DNA of 55,999 nt from Lachnospiraceae bacterium (GTDB lineage Bacteria > Bacillota > Clostridia > Lachnospirales > Lachnospiraceae). The notes under the pieces were generated by a model. That model was not told the DNA's origin. It saw only the letters and a list, made by a program, of their open reading frames with translations, and ran no database searches. Shown here in pieces: positions 33,263 through 42,342 of the stretch. A program made the translations under genes and the position numbers. The stretch is taken from the NCBI GenBank assembly GCA_014804425.1, contig JAAUZV010000014.1, forward strand, positions 207,965 to 263,963. Reading direction: 5' to 3'. Within the stretch, counting starts at the first letter, position 1. Each line of letters opens with the position of its first letter.

Positions 33263-33997
33263 TCACAAAAACTGCCGCAGCACCCGAAGCGTCCTGCACA
33301 GGTCCGTAAACCACGCAAAACGGATGTGATTCTCCCGCAGCGCGCGATGTCCCTCTTTCAATGACAACAGATACGCCGAAAGCCCGTTATTGCTCGTGCC
33401 GCCGTAATTCATGCGGATCAGGACCTCCGGGACATAGGCCAGCTTCACCTGTCCGTCCTTTAAGCAGCGCACCATCAATTCATAGTCCGCCGAAATGCGG
33501 TAATCCGTCCGGTAAACTCCGTAGCGCTCGTACACTTCACGCTTCAGATAAAACGTCGGATGCCCCGGCATCCAGCCAAACCGCAGACGCCCCTGCCCCT
33601 GCCGCCATTTCCTTACGATCTTACCGTCCCTGCAATAATCCAGATCGGCATGCACGCCGTCCGTATGTTCTTTTTCTATCGCCTCAACGAGCCTGCGCAC
33701 GACATAGACTTCGGTAAATTCATCAAAACAACACCCGATGACGTCGCCCTTTGCCATGCGGATTCCCTTATTGATGGCGTCATAAATTCCGTCATCCGGC
33801 TCCGAACAGATCTTCATCCGCTCTCCGAACCACGCCTTTGCCTCCGCAAGGATCTGAGGCGTCCGATCCGTGGATGCACCGTCCACCACGATGTATTCCA
33901 GATCCGCATAATCCTGTTTTTTGACCTGCTCAATGATCCGCTCTAAATGATCGGCATCGTTATAGGTAGCCGTAATGACCGAAACCGTAAGTCCCAT
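33263..33997 (-). CDS. GT2 glycosyltransferase with an altered metal-binding site
   Basis: 244 residues from the ATG 33995-33997 (GAGGG about 10 bases upstream; a TTG two codons earlier is possible). The start VSVITATYNDADHL and VVDGASTDRT and SEPDDGIYDAINKGI are typical of this GT2 subfamily. Where relatives have a NSDD or NADD motif at the end of the third strand, this protein has GCCFDEFTEVYVV, so only one acidic pair (Asp-Glu) remains. A later DLDYC and the acceptor-site SADYELMVRC are intact. It could still use metal through Asp-Glu, have changed specificity, or be less active. Confidence 0.85.
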   Translation of the reverse strand: MGLTVSVITATYNDADHLERIIEQVKKQDYADLEYIVVDGASTDRTPQILAEAKAWFGERMKICSEPDDGIYDAINKGIRMAKGDVIGCCFDEFTEVYVVRRLVEAIEKEHTDGVHADLDYCRDGKIVRKWRQGQGRLRFGWMPGHPTFYLKREVYERYGVYRTDYRISADYELMVRCLKDGQVKLAYVPEVLIRMNYGGTSNNGLSAYLLSLKEGHRALRENHIRFAWFTDLCRTLRVLRQFL

Positions 33998-34069
33998 AAG
34001 CAAAAGCCCTCTTTGTCTTTGTCCTTTTGAGCGTCTCTATCATACCACAATTCGTCCTAATATTCAAAT

Positions 34070-35917
34070 TTATAAGTAATACGGTACGATCCCAAGCCTC
34101 CAGTTACAGTAAAGGAGCAGCCCCGCCATGATACCAAACAGAATCTGATAATACCGCTCTTTACCCCATTTCCACACAAGCCTCCCATTTAGGAAGCATA
34201 CAAAGAACGGGAACAGCATCGGCGTAAAATAACGGTTCTGAACACCGACAATGACCGGGCTTCCCACCGCGTTAAAGGACATATAAAGAACGGTCCAGAC
34301 CACCGCCGACATGCCGAATACCATGACCGCAAACAGCGCTGCATAGCCTGTTTTCAGCCGGCTGCGCTGTTCCTCTTTACACCCGACAAGCGCCGCAAAC
34401 GCCGCCGCACCGAAAAAAATCCACGTGCAGAGCGTACCGGGCGTGCTCAGATAAGCATACATAAGGAACTGGTCTGTTCCGGTAAACCAATCCACAATCC
34501 GTCCGAACATGGCGTGCAAAAGCTGTCCCGTGTAGGAAATCGGTGCACCGAATATATGCTTCATCTGCCCAAGCATATTGGTTCCTTCCATGCGTGTATC
34601 CCCGCCATTGGCGAGCGTAGCCATTGCCGAGCCCCCGGTGGCGGATTTTGCAAGGATCTCATAGAGCATACACAGGCAAAGGATCAGCAGGGCGCCGCGA
34701 AACAGCCACGCCGCACGCTTTGAAGGAAATTTCCCGTTTCCCCAAAACAGAAGCAGGCACCCCATCAGTATATAAACCGGCTTTGCGTAGCTGCCGATGA
34801 TGAGGCAGATTAGGATTGCCGCCACATTGCGCGGACGCACCTGTGTTTTGGGTTCAAAAAACTCATTTGCCGTCAGAACCATACCCAGCAGTAAAAAGCT
34901 GTTCACACAGGCATCATAACAGAACTGCGACGCCGTAAAAATACTGTTCGGCAATAATGCGAGCACCGCGACAAGCCCTTTTGCCTGCTTTGCCGTCCGA
35001 ACGGCAAAAAAGCATACCACCGTGTACATCAGCAGATTTCCCAGTTTGCTGAGCATCAGCATCACCGCGAACGGCAGCTTCAGCGTTCTTCCGGCCGCCA
35101 TAAAAAGAGCCATCGGAAGATACGCGCGCCTGTCATAATGGATCATTTTGGTCTGCTGATACACTTCCGCCGTATCATAGTCATGAATCCCCTGCAAATA
35201 GGATTCTGTCAACTCCCGCTCCCAGCGGTTATTGAAATGCGGCGCACGAAGCGTCTTCAATTCCAGTACCGCTTCCGTATCATAAACCGTTCCAATATAA
35301 GAAAGATTCCATGTCTTGCTGACATGCGTCTGTTCATCATAGCTGATCTGATTCGTTCCCGTCAGCAGGATCAGATGGATTCCGATCGTCAGTGCGATCA
35401 CCGCAAACGCGTATTCCGGTTTTTTCGCCACAAAGGCACGCCACAGCCATAGCCACGCCGCCAGCCCGAACAATACCCAGAAAAACAAGATCCGATACGG
35501 ACTCCATTCGATAAAATTCGCCGCCGTGATCACGCCGTCCGACTCCGGCACATCGGATAAAATCAACACAAGCCCTGCCGCCTGCGTGCGCAGATTGTAT
35601 ACGCTCTCCTTCAGCTTCGGCGAAATCACACCCGTCCACTCTCCGGCCTCACCGCCCTGCGCATCCAATGCGATCAGCCTGTAATCCACAGCTTCTTCAA
35701 AAGAAGCCGTAATCCGCACGGTTTTTATGTAGCATTCTTCTTCCAGCTCCAAAATCGTCTCCGTGCCGCCCGCCTCAATGCGGCCCGAGGTCTCGTAATT
35801 CTTTTCGAATAATGCCTTCCGGTTAAAAAAGAACAGTTCAACCAACAGGGAAAACACAAGCGCCGCCACGATCACCGCAGGAATGCGCATTGCACGAAAA
35901 TGCTGCTTTTTCCTCAT
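34070..35917 (-). CDS. DUF2142-like GT-C membrane glycosyltransferase
   Basis: 615 residues from the ATG at 35915-35917, which shares a base with the upstream stop (TAATG) and has GGAGGTG ahead. One N-terminal helix, a soluble outside domain at about 40-135 made of beta strands, then about twelve membrane helices. The loop after the third helix has SYDEQTHV with Asp194-Glu195, as in DUF2142 and other GT-C enzymes, and FNNRWER follows. A role in adding a sugar at the outer face of the membrane fits. The tightly coupled small gene upstream encodes a similar strand-rich outside domain and may be its partner. Confidence 0.8.
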   Translation of the reverse strand: MRKKQHFRAMRIPAVIVAALVFSLLVELFFFNRKALFEKNYETSGRIEAGGTETILELEEECYIKTVRITASFEEAVDYRLIALDAQGGEAGEWTGVISPKLKESVYNLRTQAAGLVLILSDVPESDGVITAANFIEWSPYRILFFWVLFGLAAWLWLWRAFVAKKPEYAFAVIALTIGIHLILLTGTNQISYDEQTHVSKTWNLSYIGTVYDTEAVLELKTLRAPHFNNRWERELTESYLQGIHDYDTAEVYQQTKMIHYDRRAYLPMALFMAAGRTLKLPFAVMLMLSKLGNLLMYTVVCFFAVRTAKQAKGLVAVLALLPNSIFTASQFCYDACVNSFLLLGMVLTANEFFEPKTQVRPRNVAAILICLIIGSYAKPVYILMGCLLLFWGNGKFPSKRAAWLFRGALLILCLCMLYEILAKSATGGSAMATLANGGDTRMEGTNMLGQMKHIFGAPISYTGQLLHAMFGRIVDWFTGTDQFLMYAYLSTPGTLCTWIFFGAAAFAALVGCKEEQRSRLKTGYAALFAVMVFGMSAVVWTVLYMSFNAVGSPVIVGVQNRYFTPMLFPFFVCFLNGRLVWKWGKERYYQILFGIMAGLLLYCNWRLGIVPYYL

Positions 35918-36573
35918 TACCGCACCTCCTTCTTCTGCGTATTCCCCATCGTCAGTGCGACACAGATGAGTAAAAGGCATACGACCTTTGCGTCAAACAG
36001 CAGTGGATACGTGTCCTGCTGGGACGCATAATACATCAGCAGATCTCCGGCATAAGGTTCGTCGTTTACGACCGTAAGACATTCGCCCATGTCCCTGTCC
36101 GTCGCGACCAAAGCAGGATAGGATTCTTCCCCCCCGGCAGGCGCATAGCGGATGGCAATGATCAATTCTCCGCACAGCATCTCCTCATGGGGCAGTGCGA
36201 CATAGGTATAGGACCTTCTTAAACCCGCGTTCAGCGGTGTGCTTCCCTGTCCGACATAATTCTGTTCTCCGTCCGCTGACACCTGCCATACATCCACACA
36301 GAGCACGCCTGACGGACAGCTCTCGGCTCCCCAGTCAATACAGGGCTGCACGCCGCTCACATTAACTTCTCCGACAGAGAAGGAAAAAAGCACCGTCGTC
36401 TCCGGCGTCAGGATGATATCCTGCTCCTGCTCTTCCTCCTCCAAAACCACATGATATTTTACAACCTGATATGCCGTTTTGGGAAACAGACTGCTCAACA
36501 CAAAAACAAGCGCCGCCAGCGCGGCGCCTGCCCATATTCCTATTCGTTTCCTTTGTGAGATCCATTCTTTCAT
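35917..36573 (-). CDS. Membrane-anchored protein of unknown function, partner of the DUF2142-like protein
   Basis: 218 residues: an N-terminal helix (about 12-30), an outside domain of about 155 residues with beta-strand pattern and two Cys pairs (CIDWGAESC, VLC), and a C-terminal helix (about 195-211) ending KKEVR inside the cell. The layout resembles the first 170 residues of the DUF2142-like protein it is coupled to (TAATG), suggesting the two work together. It starts 9 bases after the leuA stop with AAGG 7 bases before the ATG, so it may be transcribed with leuA unless a promoter hides inside leuA. Confidence 0.7.
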   Translation of the reverse strand: MKEWISQRKRIGIWAGAALAALVFVLSSLFPKTAYQVVKYHVVLEEEEQEQDIILTPETTVLFSFSVGEVNVSGVQPCIDWGAESCPSGVLCVDVWQVSADGEQNYVGQGSTPLNAGLRRSYTYVALPHEEMLCGELIIAIRYAPAGGEESYPALVATDRDMGECLTVVNDEPYAGDLLMYYASQQDTYPLLFDAKVVCLLLICVALTMGNTQKKEVR

Positions 36574-36582
36574 ACGTCCGCC

Positions 36583-38262
36583 TTACTTTTTCCCAAGTCC
36601 CAGCCTGTTGACTGCCGAGAATATCGCGCGCACGGAAGCGCGGGTGATATTCGAGCTGACGCCTACGCCATAAGTGACCTTTCCGTCATTTGCATTCAAA
36701 AGATGAATGTATGCCGCCGCCTGTGAATTGGATCCGCTCTGCAACGCATGTTCCTCATAGTCCAGAATTTTGATCGAGATACCGAGCGTTTCCTGCAGGC
36801 CGCGCTGTACCGCGTCAAGCGGTCCGTTTCCGACTGCTGTGTAGGTCTTCTCCTCACCGTGATCCGTATAAACAACGGTCACCCGCGTATCAAACTGCGA
36901 CTCGGTCTCCCCGCTTAAATCGTCCACATTCAGCTTACGGAAATGAATCGGCTCCTTTTGGTTCAAATACTCCCTGCGGAAATTTTCCATGATCAGATCA
37001 GGAGACACCTCTCCCTGCTTTTCCGAAATTTCCTGAATGACATTGGCAAATTCCCGCTGCATTCCCTTCGGCAGCTTAAATCCGAAATACGTATCCATGA
37101 CAAACGCGACGCCGCCCTTGCCCGACTGGGAATTGATGCGCACGATCGGCTCATACTCCCTGCCAATATCCGCGGGATCGATCGGCAGATACGGTACCTC
37201 CCAATACGCATTCCCTCGCTCGCGCATCGCCTTGACACCCTTGTTGATCGCATCCTGATGCGAGCCGGAAAATGCCGTAAACACAAGTTTTCCTGCATAC
37301 GGATGACGCGGATGGATCGGAATCTTGCAGCAGCGCTCATATATCTCAATGCTCTCATTCACATGCTCGATCTGTAATTTGGGATCTATGCCCTGCGAAA
37401 ACATATTGTAGGCAAGGTTCATCACATCCACATTTCCCGTCCGCTCGCCATTTCCGAACAGTGTGCCCTCTACGCGCTCCGCCCCCGCAAGCATCGCGAG
37501 CTCCGTGGAAGCGACTCCGGTTCCCCTGTCATTGTGGGGATGTACGCTTAAAATAATACTCTCACGATTCTTAAAATGTTTATTCATCCACTCGATTCTG
37601 TCCGCATATACATTCGGCGTCGTCATCTCGACCGTGGAGGGCAGATTGATGATGATGGGATTTTCCTTTGTCGCTCCCCATGTCTCCTGCACTGCCGTAC
37701 AGATCTCCAGTGCAAAATCCAGCTCCGTTCCCGTAAAGCTTTCGGGTGAATACTCAAGCAGAATCTTTCCGGGAAACTCAGCCGCATACTGTTTTACCCA
37801 TTTCGTGCCCTGCACCGCGATTTGAATGATCTCCTCCCGATTCATGCCGAACACGACGTCCCGCTGTAAGGTAGAGGTCGAATTATAAATATGCACGATC
37901 GCCTGCGCGCATCCCTCAATGGACTCAAACGTGCGCTTGATCTGCTCCTCGCGGCACTGGGAGAGCACCTGCACCTTGACGTCATCGGGAATCAGTCTGC
38001 GCTCCACAAGCTGACGCAAAAAATCATACTCAATCTGGCTTGCCGCAGGAAAACCGATCTCAATCTCCTTAAATCCCAGCTTTACAAGATGCTCAAAAAA
38101 CTCAATTTTCTCACCCACGACCATCGGGTCAATGAGCGCCTGATTTCCGTCTCTTAGATCAACGCTGCACCAAACGGGCGCTTTCTCAATTTCCCGGTTC
38201 GGCCATTCTCTTTCCGGATAATCGACTACCGGATTTCTCTTGTAACGCTGATAATTTAACAT
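36583..38262 (-). CDS. leuA: 2-isopropylmalate synthase
   Basis: 559 residues, as for the long (type 2) form. The start ATG 38260-38262 has GGAGG 10 bases ahead; the longer frame runs through the terminator hairpin and was rejected. Active-site features are WCSVDLRDGNQAL and the metal ligands in SVHPHNDRGTGVAS; the C-terminal regulatory domain (about 430-559) ends SSNITRASVRAIFSAVN, typical for leucine feedback. It condenses acetyl-CoA and 2-oxoisovalerate, starting leucine synthesis. It stands apart from other leu genes, with a terminator hairpin just before it and no promoter in the short remaining gap. Confidence 0.96.
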   Translation of the reverse strand: MLNYQRYKRNPVVDYPEREWPNREIEKAPVWCSVDLRDGNQALIDPMVVGEKIEFFEHLVKLGFKEIEIGFPAASQIEYDFLRQLVERRLIPDDVKVQVLSQCREEQIKRTFESIEGCAQAIVHIYNSTSTLQRDVVFGMNREEIIQIAVQGTKWVKQYAAEFPGKILLEYSPESFTGTELDFALEICTAVQETWGATKENPIIINLPSTVEMTTPNVYADRIEWMNKHFKNRESIILSVHPHNDRGTGVASTELAMLAGAERVEGTLFGNGERTGNVDVMNLAYNMFSQGIDPKLQIEHVNESIEIYERCCKIPIHPRHPYAGKLVFTAFSGSHQDAINKGVKAMRERGNAYWEVPYLPIDPADIGREYEPIVRINSQSGKGGVAFVMDTYFGFKLPKGMQREFANVIQEISEKQGEVSPDLIMENFRREYLNQKEPIHFRKLNVDDLSGETESQFDTRVTVVYTDHGEEKTYTAVGNGPLDAVQRGLQETLGISIKILDYEEHALQSGSNSQAAAYIHLLNANDGKVTYGVGVSSNITRASVRAIFSAVNRLGLGKK

Positions 38263-38298
38263 CCTTTTCCTACCTCCAATTTGAATTTTCCCAAACAG

Positions 38299-38328
38299 AA
38301 AAATCAGCCCGAAATGGTTTCGGGCTGA
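38299..38328 (-). terminator. Terminator between ptsH and leuA
   Basis: Perfect 11-bp stem TCAGCCCGAAA/TTTCGGGCTGA with a three-base loop, then TTTTT on the minus strand. It lies only about 36 bases before the leuA start. Confidence 0.88.
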
Positions 38329-38342
38329 CATCAGCTGCGGTT

Positions 38343-38606
38343 TTATTCTCCGAGACCGCTTTCAATCGCATTCACAAGCGTCTTTAAGGCCTCTTCCTCA
38401 TCCTCACCCTCACAGGTGAACTCAATCTCATCACCACATTTTACACATGCGCCGAGCACGCTTAACACACTCTTCGCATTCGCTGTATTTTCCCGAAAGG
38501 TAAATGTAATCAACGATTTGAACTGCATAGCCTCTTTACATAGGATGCCGGCAGGTCTTAGATGTAGTCCCGTCGGATTCTTAATAACCACCTTTTGGCT
38601 TACCAT
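38343..38606 (-). CDS. ptsH: HPr phosphocarrier protein
   Basis: 87 residues from the ATG 38604-38606 (GGAGG 8 bases upstream), the normal length. Phosphorylated His15 is in NPTGLHLRPAG, and the regulatory Ser46 lies in NAKSVLSVLG, the site of HPr kinase. It carries phosphate from enzyme I to sugar transporters in the cytoplasm and, when Ser46 is phosphorylated, helps carbon catabolite repression through CcpA. It stands alone without ptsI, with its own promoter and terminator. Some Clostridia carry a lone or second HPr-like gene; a catabolite-repression role (Crh-like) is excluded by the presence of His15. Confidence 0.95.
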   Translation of the reverse strand: MVSQKVVIKNPTGLHLRPAGILCKEAMQFKSLITFTFRENTANAKSVLSVLGACVKCGDEIEFTCEGEDEEEALKTLVNAIESGLGE

Positions 38607-38681
38607 AATTGTTATACCTCCACTTCTGGCTTCTTCAAAGTCGAATCGACCATAACCCCCACGATTACTGTCAATATGACT

Positions 38682-38710
38682 AGTATAGCATTTTCGCAAA
38701 GCATTCACAA
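38682..38710 (-). promoter_or_regulatory. Promoter of ptsH
   Basis: Minus strand: -35 TTGTGA, 17-base spacer, TGC then -10 TATACT (extended). Leader about 70 bases. Confidence 0.8.
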
Positions 38711-38741
38711 GCTTTTCTTATCATAACCGTCTCATATCATG

Positions 38742-40091
38742 CTATAACATAATATTTTGAATCAGATCGGCAAGCTTCTGCGCTTCTCTCTGGATCATTG
38801 CCTGATCTTTTCCCTCGATCATCACCCGCACGAGCGGCTCCGTTCCGGAAGGCCGGATCAGCACCCTGCCCTCTCCCTCAAACGTCTCATTCAGCTTTTC
38901 GATCGCCGCCGCGATTTCGGGATATTCCATGTAGCTTTCTTTTTTATGGTTCGGAACCTTTGCATTGACAAGCGCCTGCGGCAGCACCTGCATGACCGAT
39001 GACAATTCCGACAGCGGCTTCCCGGTTTCCGCAAGCACCTGTAGCAGATGCAGCGCGCTTAAGAGACCGTCCCCCGTCGTATTTTCGTCAAGGAATATAA
39101 TATGCCCCGACTGCTCTCCGCCCAGATTTGCCCCGATTTCCTTCATTCTCTCAAGCACATAGCGGTCGCCCACCTTTGTCTGCTCGATCTCGATGCCGCG
39201 CTCCTTTGCCATCAGGGAAAATCCGAGATTGCTCATGACCGTTACCACGATCATATTCTTTTTGAGTTTTCCGGTATCCTTCATATGATTTCCGACGATC
39301 GCCATGATCTGATCTCCGTCCACCACTCTGCCGTTTTCATCGACTGCGAGCAGACGGTCGGCGTCGCCGTCAAACGCAAGCCCCAGCGCCGCTTTCTCAT
39401 AAACAACGCGTGCCTTCAGCTCCTCTAAATGCGTGGAGCCGCAGTTTGCATTGATATTCGTGCCATCGGGATTGTTGTGGATCGCCACAATATTACCGCC
39501 AAGCTCCTTCAATGTCTCCACGGACGTATAGAATGCCGCACCCTCCGCACAGTCCACGACGATCTTCATACCGTCAAGCTTCACCGGCACAGACTGAACC
39601 GCATGATTGATATATTCCTCCCGCGCGTCCGTCCGGTACTTGATCTTTCCGACAGAGGAACCCGTCGGAAATTTGACGCCTTTCATGTCGGAGCGGATCA
39701 GACTCTCAATCTCATCCTCTAACGAATCCGGCAGCTTATAGCCGTTTCCGTCAAAAAATTTAATCCCGTTAAACTCCACCGGATTATGGGATGCAGAAAT
39801 CACAACGCCCGCATCCACTTTATATTTTCTTGTCAGATAGGCGATCGCCGGCGTCGGGATCACACCGACATAGACCGCATTTGCCCCAACGGAGCAGGCA
39901 CCCGCCATCAGCGCATTCGCCAACATGTCGCCCGATATTCTTGTATCGCAGCCGACCATGATCGTCGGCTTGTGGTCACGCTCCTTCGTCAGTACATAGG
40001 CTCCCGCCTGCCCAAGCTGCATCGCTAAAAGCGGCGTTAATTCCTCATTTGCAACTCCTCTTACTCCATCCGTTCCAAATAATCTCGCCAT
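38742..40091 (-). CDS. glmM: Phosphoglucosamine mutase
   Basis: 449 residues, as in the family. Start MARLFGTDGVRGVANEE is diagnostic. The phosphoserine loop VISASHNP has Ser101, the metal-binding loop is FDGDADR, the sugar-binding loop GGEQSGH and the phosphate-binding loop RPSGTEPLVRVM near the C-terminus. It converts glucosamine-6-phosphate to glucosamine-1-phosphate for UDP-GlcNAc and thus for cell wall. In many Firmicutes it forms an operon with cdaA and cdaR, and CdaA and GlmM bind each other; the same order is present here, 27 bases after cdaR. Confidence 0.97.
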   Translation of the reverse strand: MARLFGTDGVRGVANEELTPLLAMQLGQAGAYVLTKERDHKPTIMVGCDTRISGDMLANALMAGACSVGANAVYVGVIPTPAIAYLTRKYKVDAGVVISASHNPVEFNGIKFFDGNGYKLPDSLEDEIESLIRSDMKGVKFPTGSSVGKIKYRTDAREEYINHAVQSVPVKLDGMKIVVDCAEGAAFYTSVETLKELGGNIVAIHNNPDGTNINANCGSTHLEELKARVVYEKAALGLAFDGDADRLLAVDENGRVVDGDQIMAIVGNHMKDTGKLKKNMIVVTVMSNLGFSLMAKERGIEIEQTKVGDRYVLERMKEIGANLGGEQSGHIIFLDENTTGDGLLSALHLLQVLAETGKPLSELSSVMQVLPQALVNAKVPNHKKESYMEYPEIAAAIEKLNETFEGEGRVLIRPSGTEPLVRVMIEGKDQAMIQREAQKLADLIQNIML

Positions 40092-40118
40092 GTTACGCTA
40101 TGTCCTTTCCCCGTGTCC

Positions 40119-41402
40119 CTATTCTTCTTCCTCCACAATCTTTTTCAGCTCAATGGACACATACAGTCTCTGCACCTGTGTCACACGCTCAGGCATCACG
40201 AATGCCGCTTCAATGGAATAAACACCATCCGCAGGCTCATAGACTCCCTGCTGCTCAAAATAACCCGAAAGATCAACCTCTCCGACAAAGCTTTGCTCAT
40301 CCACGCCGGCCATGACCGTCGGTATCGCTCTCACACTGATGGAGGAGCCGCTGTAATTCACAATCGCATACTCATACCCCTCCGGCGCATTGAAAATGCG
40401 GATCTGCCCTTCCGGAATCATGACAGAGGTCGTCTCTAACGGCTCAATCCCTACCGAAACGCCCAGCAGGCCCGTGTGTTCCTCATCCGCAATGATAACG
40501 CCGCTCGGCAGATAATCATTCACAGAAATGAGCGCATTCAGGGAATCCGTCTGTCCCGTTATATTGAGCACCTCTGCCGGAATCTCAATACTTGAGATCG
40601 TATCCAGCACATTCTGTGCCCCCGCGATCGTGATCCTGTCATAGGTACCGACAATCGCTCCCGTCAGCTCATATCCTTCCGCCGGTGTACCGGAAACATG
40701 ATAGGTAAACGGCACGCTCTTCGTCGCAAGGATTGAAACCTTCACTTCAACGCTTGAAATGTTAAGCTGGATACTGTCATCTTCAACCCGATTGCCGCCC
40801 GCATCATAGAGAACAATACTTGCCGTCGTGCTCACATCACTCATCATACCCGACACGTCCACAACTGCCTGTACGGAATCAATCCGATTGATCACAGACT
40901 CCGGTCCTTTTATACGCACGACCGTCTGTCCCGCCGTTACGGTTCCCGTCAGATATCCTTCCTCCGGCGTACCGATCGCGGAAATCTGGATCGGAAGCTG
41001 TTTTTGTCTGACATCTTCTATATTCAGTTTCAAAAATTCCGTATTGGATCGGATGCTGTCAATCTGATTACTGTAACGGTTGCTTGAGAGCTTGATTGTT
41101 ACCATGTTCGTAACGCTGACCTCGGAGAGATCGGCAACCGCATGGATATTATCCCTGTCAAGCTGATCCAGCACGGAGCGTTTTGCCCGCACCGTCACAT
41201 TGATCAAATTCGTATTGTCCAGTATCTGATACACCTTACCCTCATCGGTAATGGCGTCCGTATTCGTCAATTCGACCGGAATCCCGACAAACCTCTGCTC
41301 GTCGATCGGATCATTGATATTCATCACGATCAGCCACAAGAACGACGCACAAATGACTGACAGAAATTTCAATCCGAGATTTTGTGTTAGCCATTTTTTC
41401 AT
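40119..41402 (-). CDS. cdaR: CdaR, YbbR-domain regulator of diadenylate cyclase
   Basis: 427 residues. One N-terminal membrane helix (about 10-28, LGLKFLSVICASFLWLIV), then an extracellular series of about four YbbR repeats made of beta strands; the repeated LTNTDAITDEG and GTPEEGYLTGTVTAGQTVVRIKGPESVINRIDSV blocks are visible, with GTPAEGYELTGAIVGTYDRITIAGAQNVLDTI as a second. CdaR controls CdaA activity from outside the membrane. Its start overlaps the cdaA stop (4 bases). Confidence 0.93.
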   Translation of the reverse strand: MKKWLTQNLGLKFLSVICASFLWLIVMNINDPIDEQRFVGIPVELTNTDAITDEGKVYQILDNTNLINVTVRAKRSVLDQLDRDNIHAVADLSEVSVTNMVTIKLSSNRYSNQIDSIRSNTEFLKLNIEDVRQKQLPIQISAIGTPEEGYLTGTVTAGQTVVRIKGPESVINRIDSVQAVVDVSGMMSDVSTTASIVLYDAGGNRVEDDSIQLNISSVEVKVSILATKSVPFTYHVSGTPAEGYELTGAIVGTYDRITIAGAQNVLDTISSIEIPAEVLNITGQTDSLNALISVNDYLPSGVIIADEEHTGLLGVSVGIEPLETTSVMIPEGQIRIFNAPEGYEYAIVNYSGSSISVRAIPTVMAGVDEQSFVGEVDLSGYFEQQGVYEPADGVYSIEAAFVMPERVTQVQRLYVSIELKKIVEEEE

Positions 41403-42268
41403 GCTTTGGCCTTTCCCTTTCTCACACGGTGCTTCTTTTCCTCGCCGCTCGGCTTATCCTGTATCATTGCGATCTTTTCTTTCACGCCGTCCGGATCCAG
41501 ATCCCGATACAGCTCCCCCTTATAGGCAACGCTGACATATCCCGTCTCCTCCGAAACGACCAGCGTCAGAGAATCCGTCGCCTCGGAAATGCCGACCGCA
41601 GCGCGATGGCGTGTTCCCAGTTCCTTACTCAGATCACGGTTATCCGACAACGGAAGATAGCAGGTCGCCGATGTGACGCGTTCCCCGCGCACGATCACCG
41701 CGCCGTCGTGAAGCGGCGTATTGTGCTCAAAAATATTGATCAGCAGCTGGCTGGTTACAAGACCGTCTACCGCAATTCCCGTTCTCTCATACTCGGCAAG
41801 GGAATTCGTCTGCTCCATCACGATCAATGCGCCCGTCCTTACTCTGCCCATCTCAAAACAGGCGCGCACGATCTCGTTGACCGTACGATCCGTGTATCTG
41901 CCGGAATCCTTGCGCGTTGTTTCAAACGGAAGAACCGTGTTTAAGAAATTCTTACTGCCAAGCTGCTCCAACGCCTTGCGCAGCTCAGGCTGCATGATGA
42001 TGACGACCGCGATCGCCGCCACGCTGATGACATTCTCCGCGATCCATAATATGGTCGACATATGGAAAAATGCAGCAACTCCGATAAAGACAAGTATGAC
42101 AAGAACTCCTTTTAGGAATGCCCATGCTCTGGTATTCTTAATCCACACCATGATCTGGTAAACCAAAAAGGAGATGATCAGGATCTCAACAATATCCGTT
42201 GCTTTGATGTAATTGGGTATGTGTACGGCAGACAGGTATTTGTCCGCAAACGCCGTAAATCTTTCCAT
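41399..42268 (-). CDS. cdaA: Membrane diadenylate cyclase CdaA
   Basis: 289 residues: three membrane helices in the first 90 residues, then the DAC (DisA_N) domain with the catalytic DGA at 188-190 (LHDGAVIVRG) and GTRHRAAVGISE with the RHR motif at 220-222. It makes c-di-AMP from two ATP. c-di-AMP controls potassium and osmolyte balance and is tied to cell wall supply, in line with the glmM neighbour. A slightly charged tail (EEKKHRVRKGK) ends the protein. The tandem 17-bp repeat at 42309-42342 lies just upstream of its start. Confidence 0.97.
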   Translation of the reverse strand: MERFTAFADKYLSAVHIPNYIKATDIVEILIISFLVYQIMVWIKNTRAWAFLKGVLVILVFIGVAAFFHMSTILWIAENVISVAAIAVVIIMQPELRKALEQLGSKNFLNTVLPFETTRKDSGRYTDRTVNEIVRACFEMGRVRTGALIVMEQTNSLAEYERTGIAVDGLVTSQLLINIFEHNTPLHDGAVIVRGERVTSATCYLPLSDNRDLSKELGTRHRAAVGISEATDSLTLVVSEETGYVSVAYKGELYRDLDPDGVKEKIAMIQDKPSGEEKKHRVRKGKAKA

Positions 42269-42308
42269 GCTGATCCCATCTGTTCTCTATATATTTTTGG
42301 AGGCGCTG

Positions 42309-42342
42309 CCGCAGGCTATCTGCGACCGCAGGTTATCTGCGG
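42309..42342 (-). repeat. Tandem 17-bp repeat overlapping a stop codon
   Basis: CCGCAGGCTATCTGCGA (42309-42325) is followed directly by CCGCAGGTTATCTGCGG (42326-42342), two differences. Each can form a small hairpin. The stop of the membrane gene (42333-42335) lies in the second copy. Candidate weak terminator or translation-coupling structure ahead of cdaA. Confidence 0.7.

Noticed and set aside
38263-38342. T-box or leucine leader before leuA
   Set aside because: The space is about 80 bases and is mostly the ptsH terminator; no T-box conserved sequence or Leu-rich leader peptide is visible.
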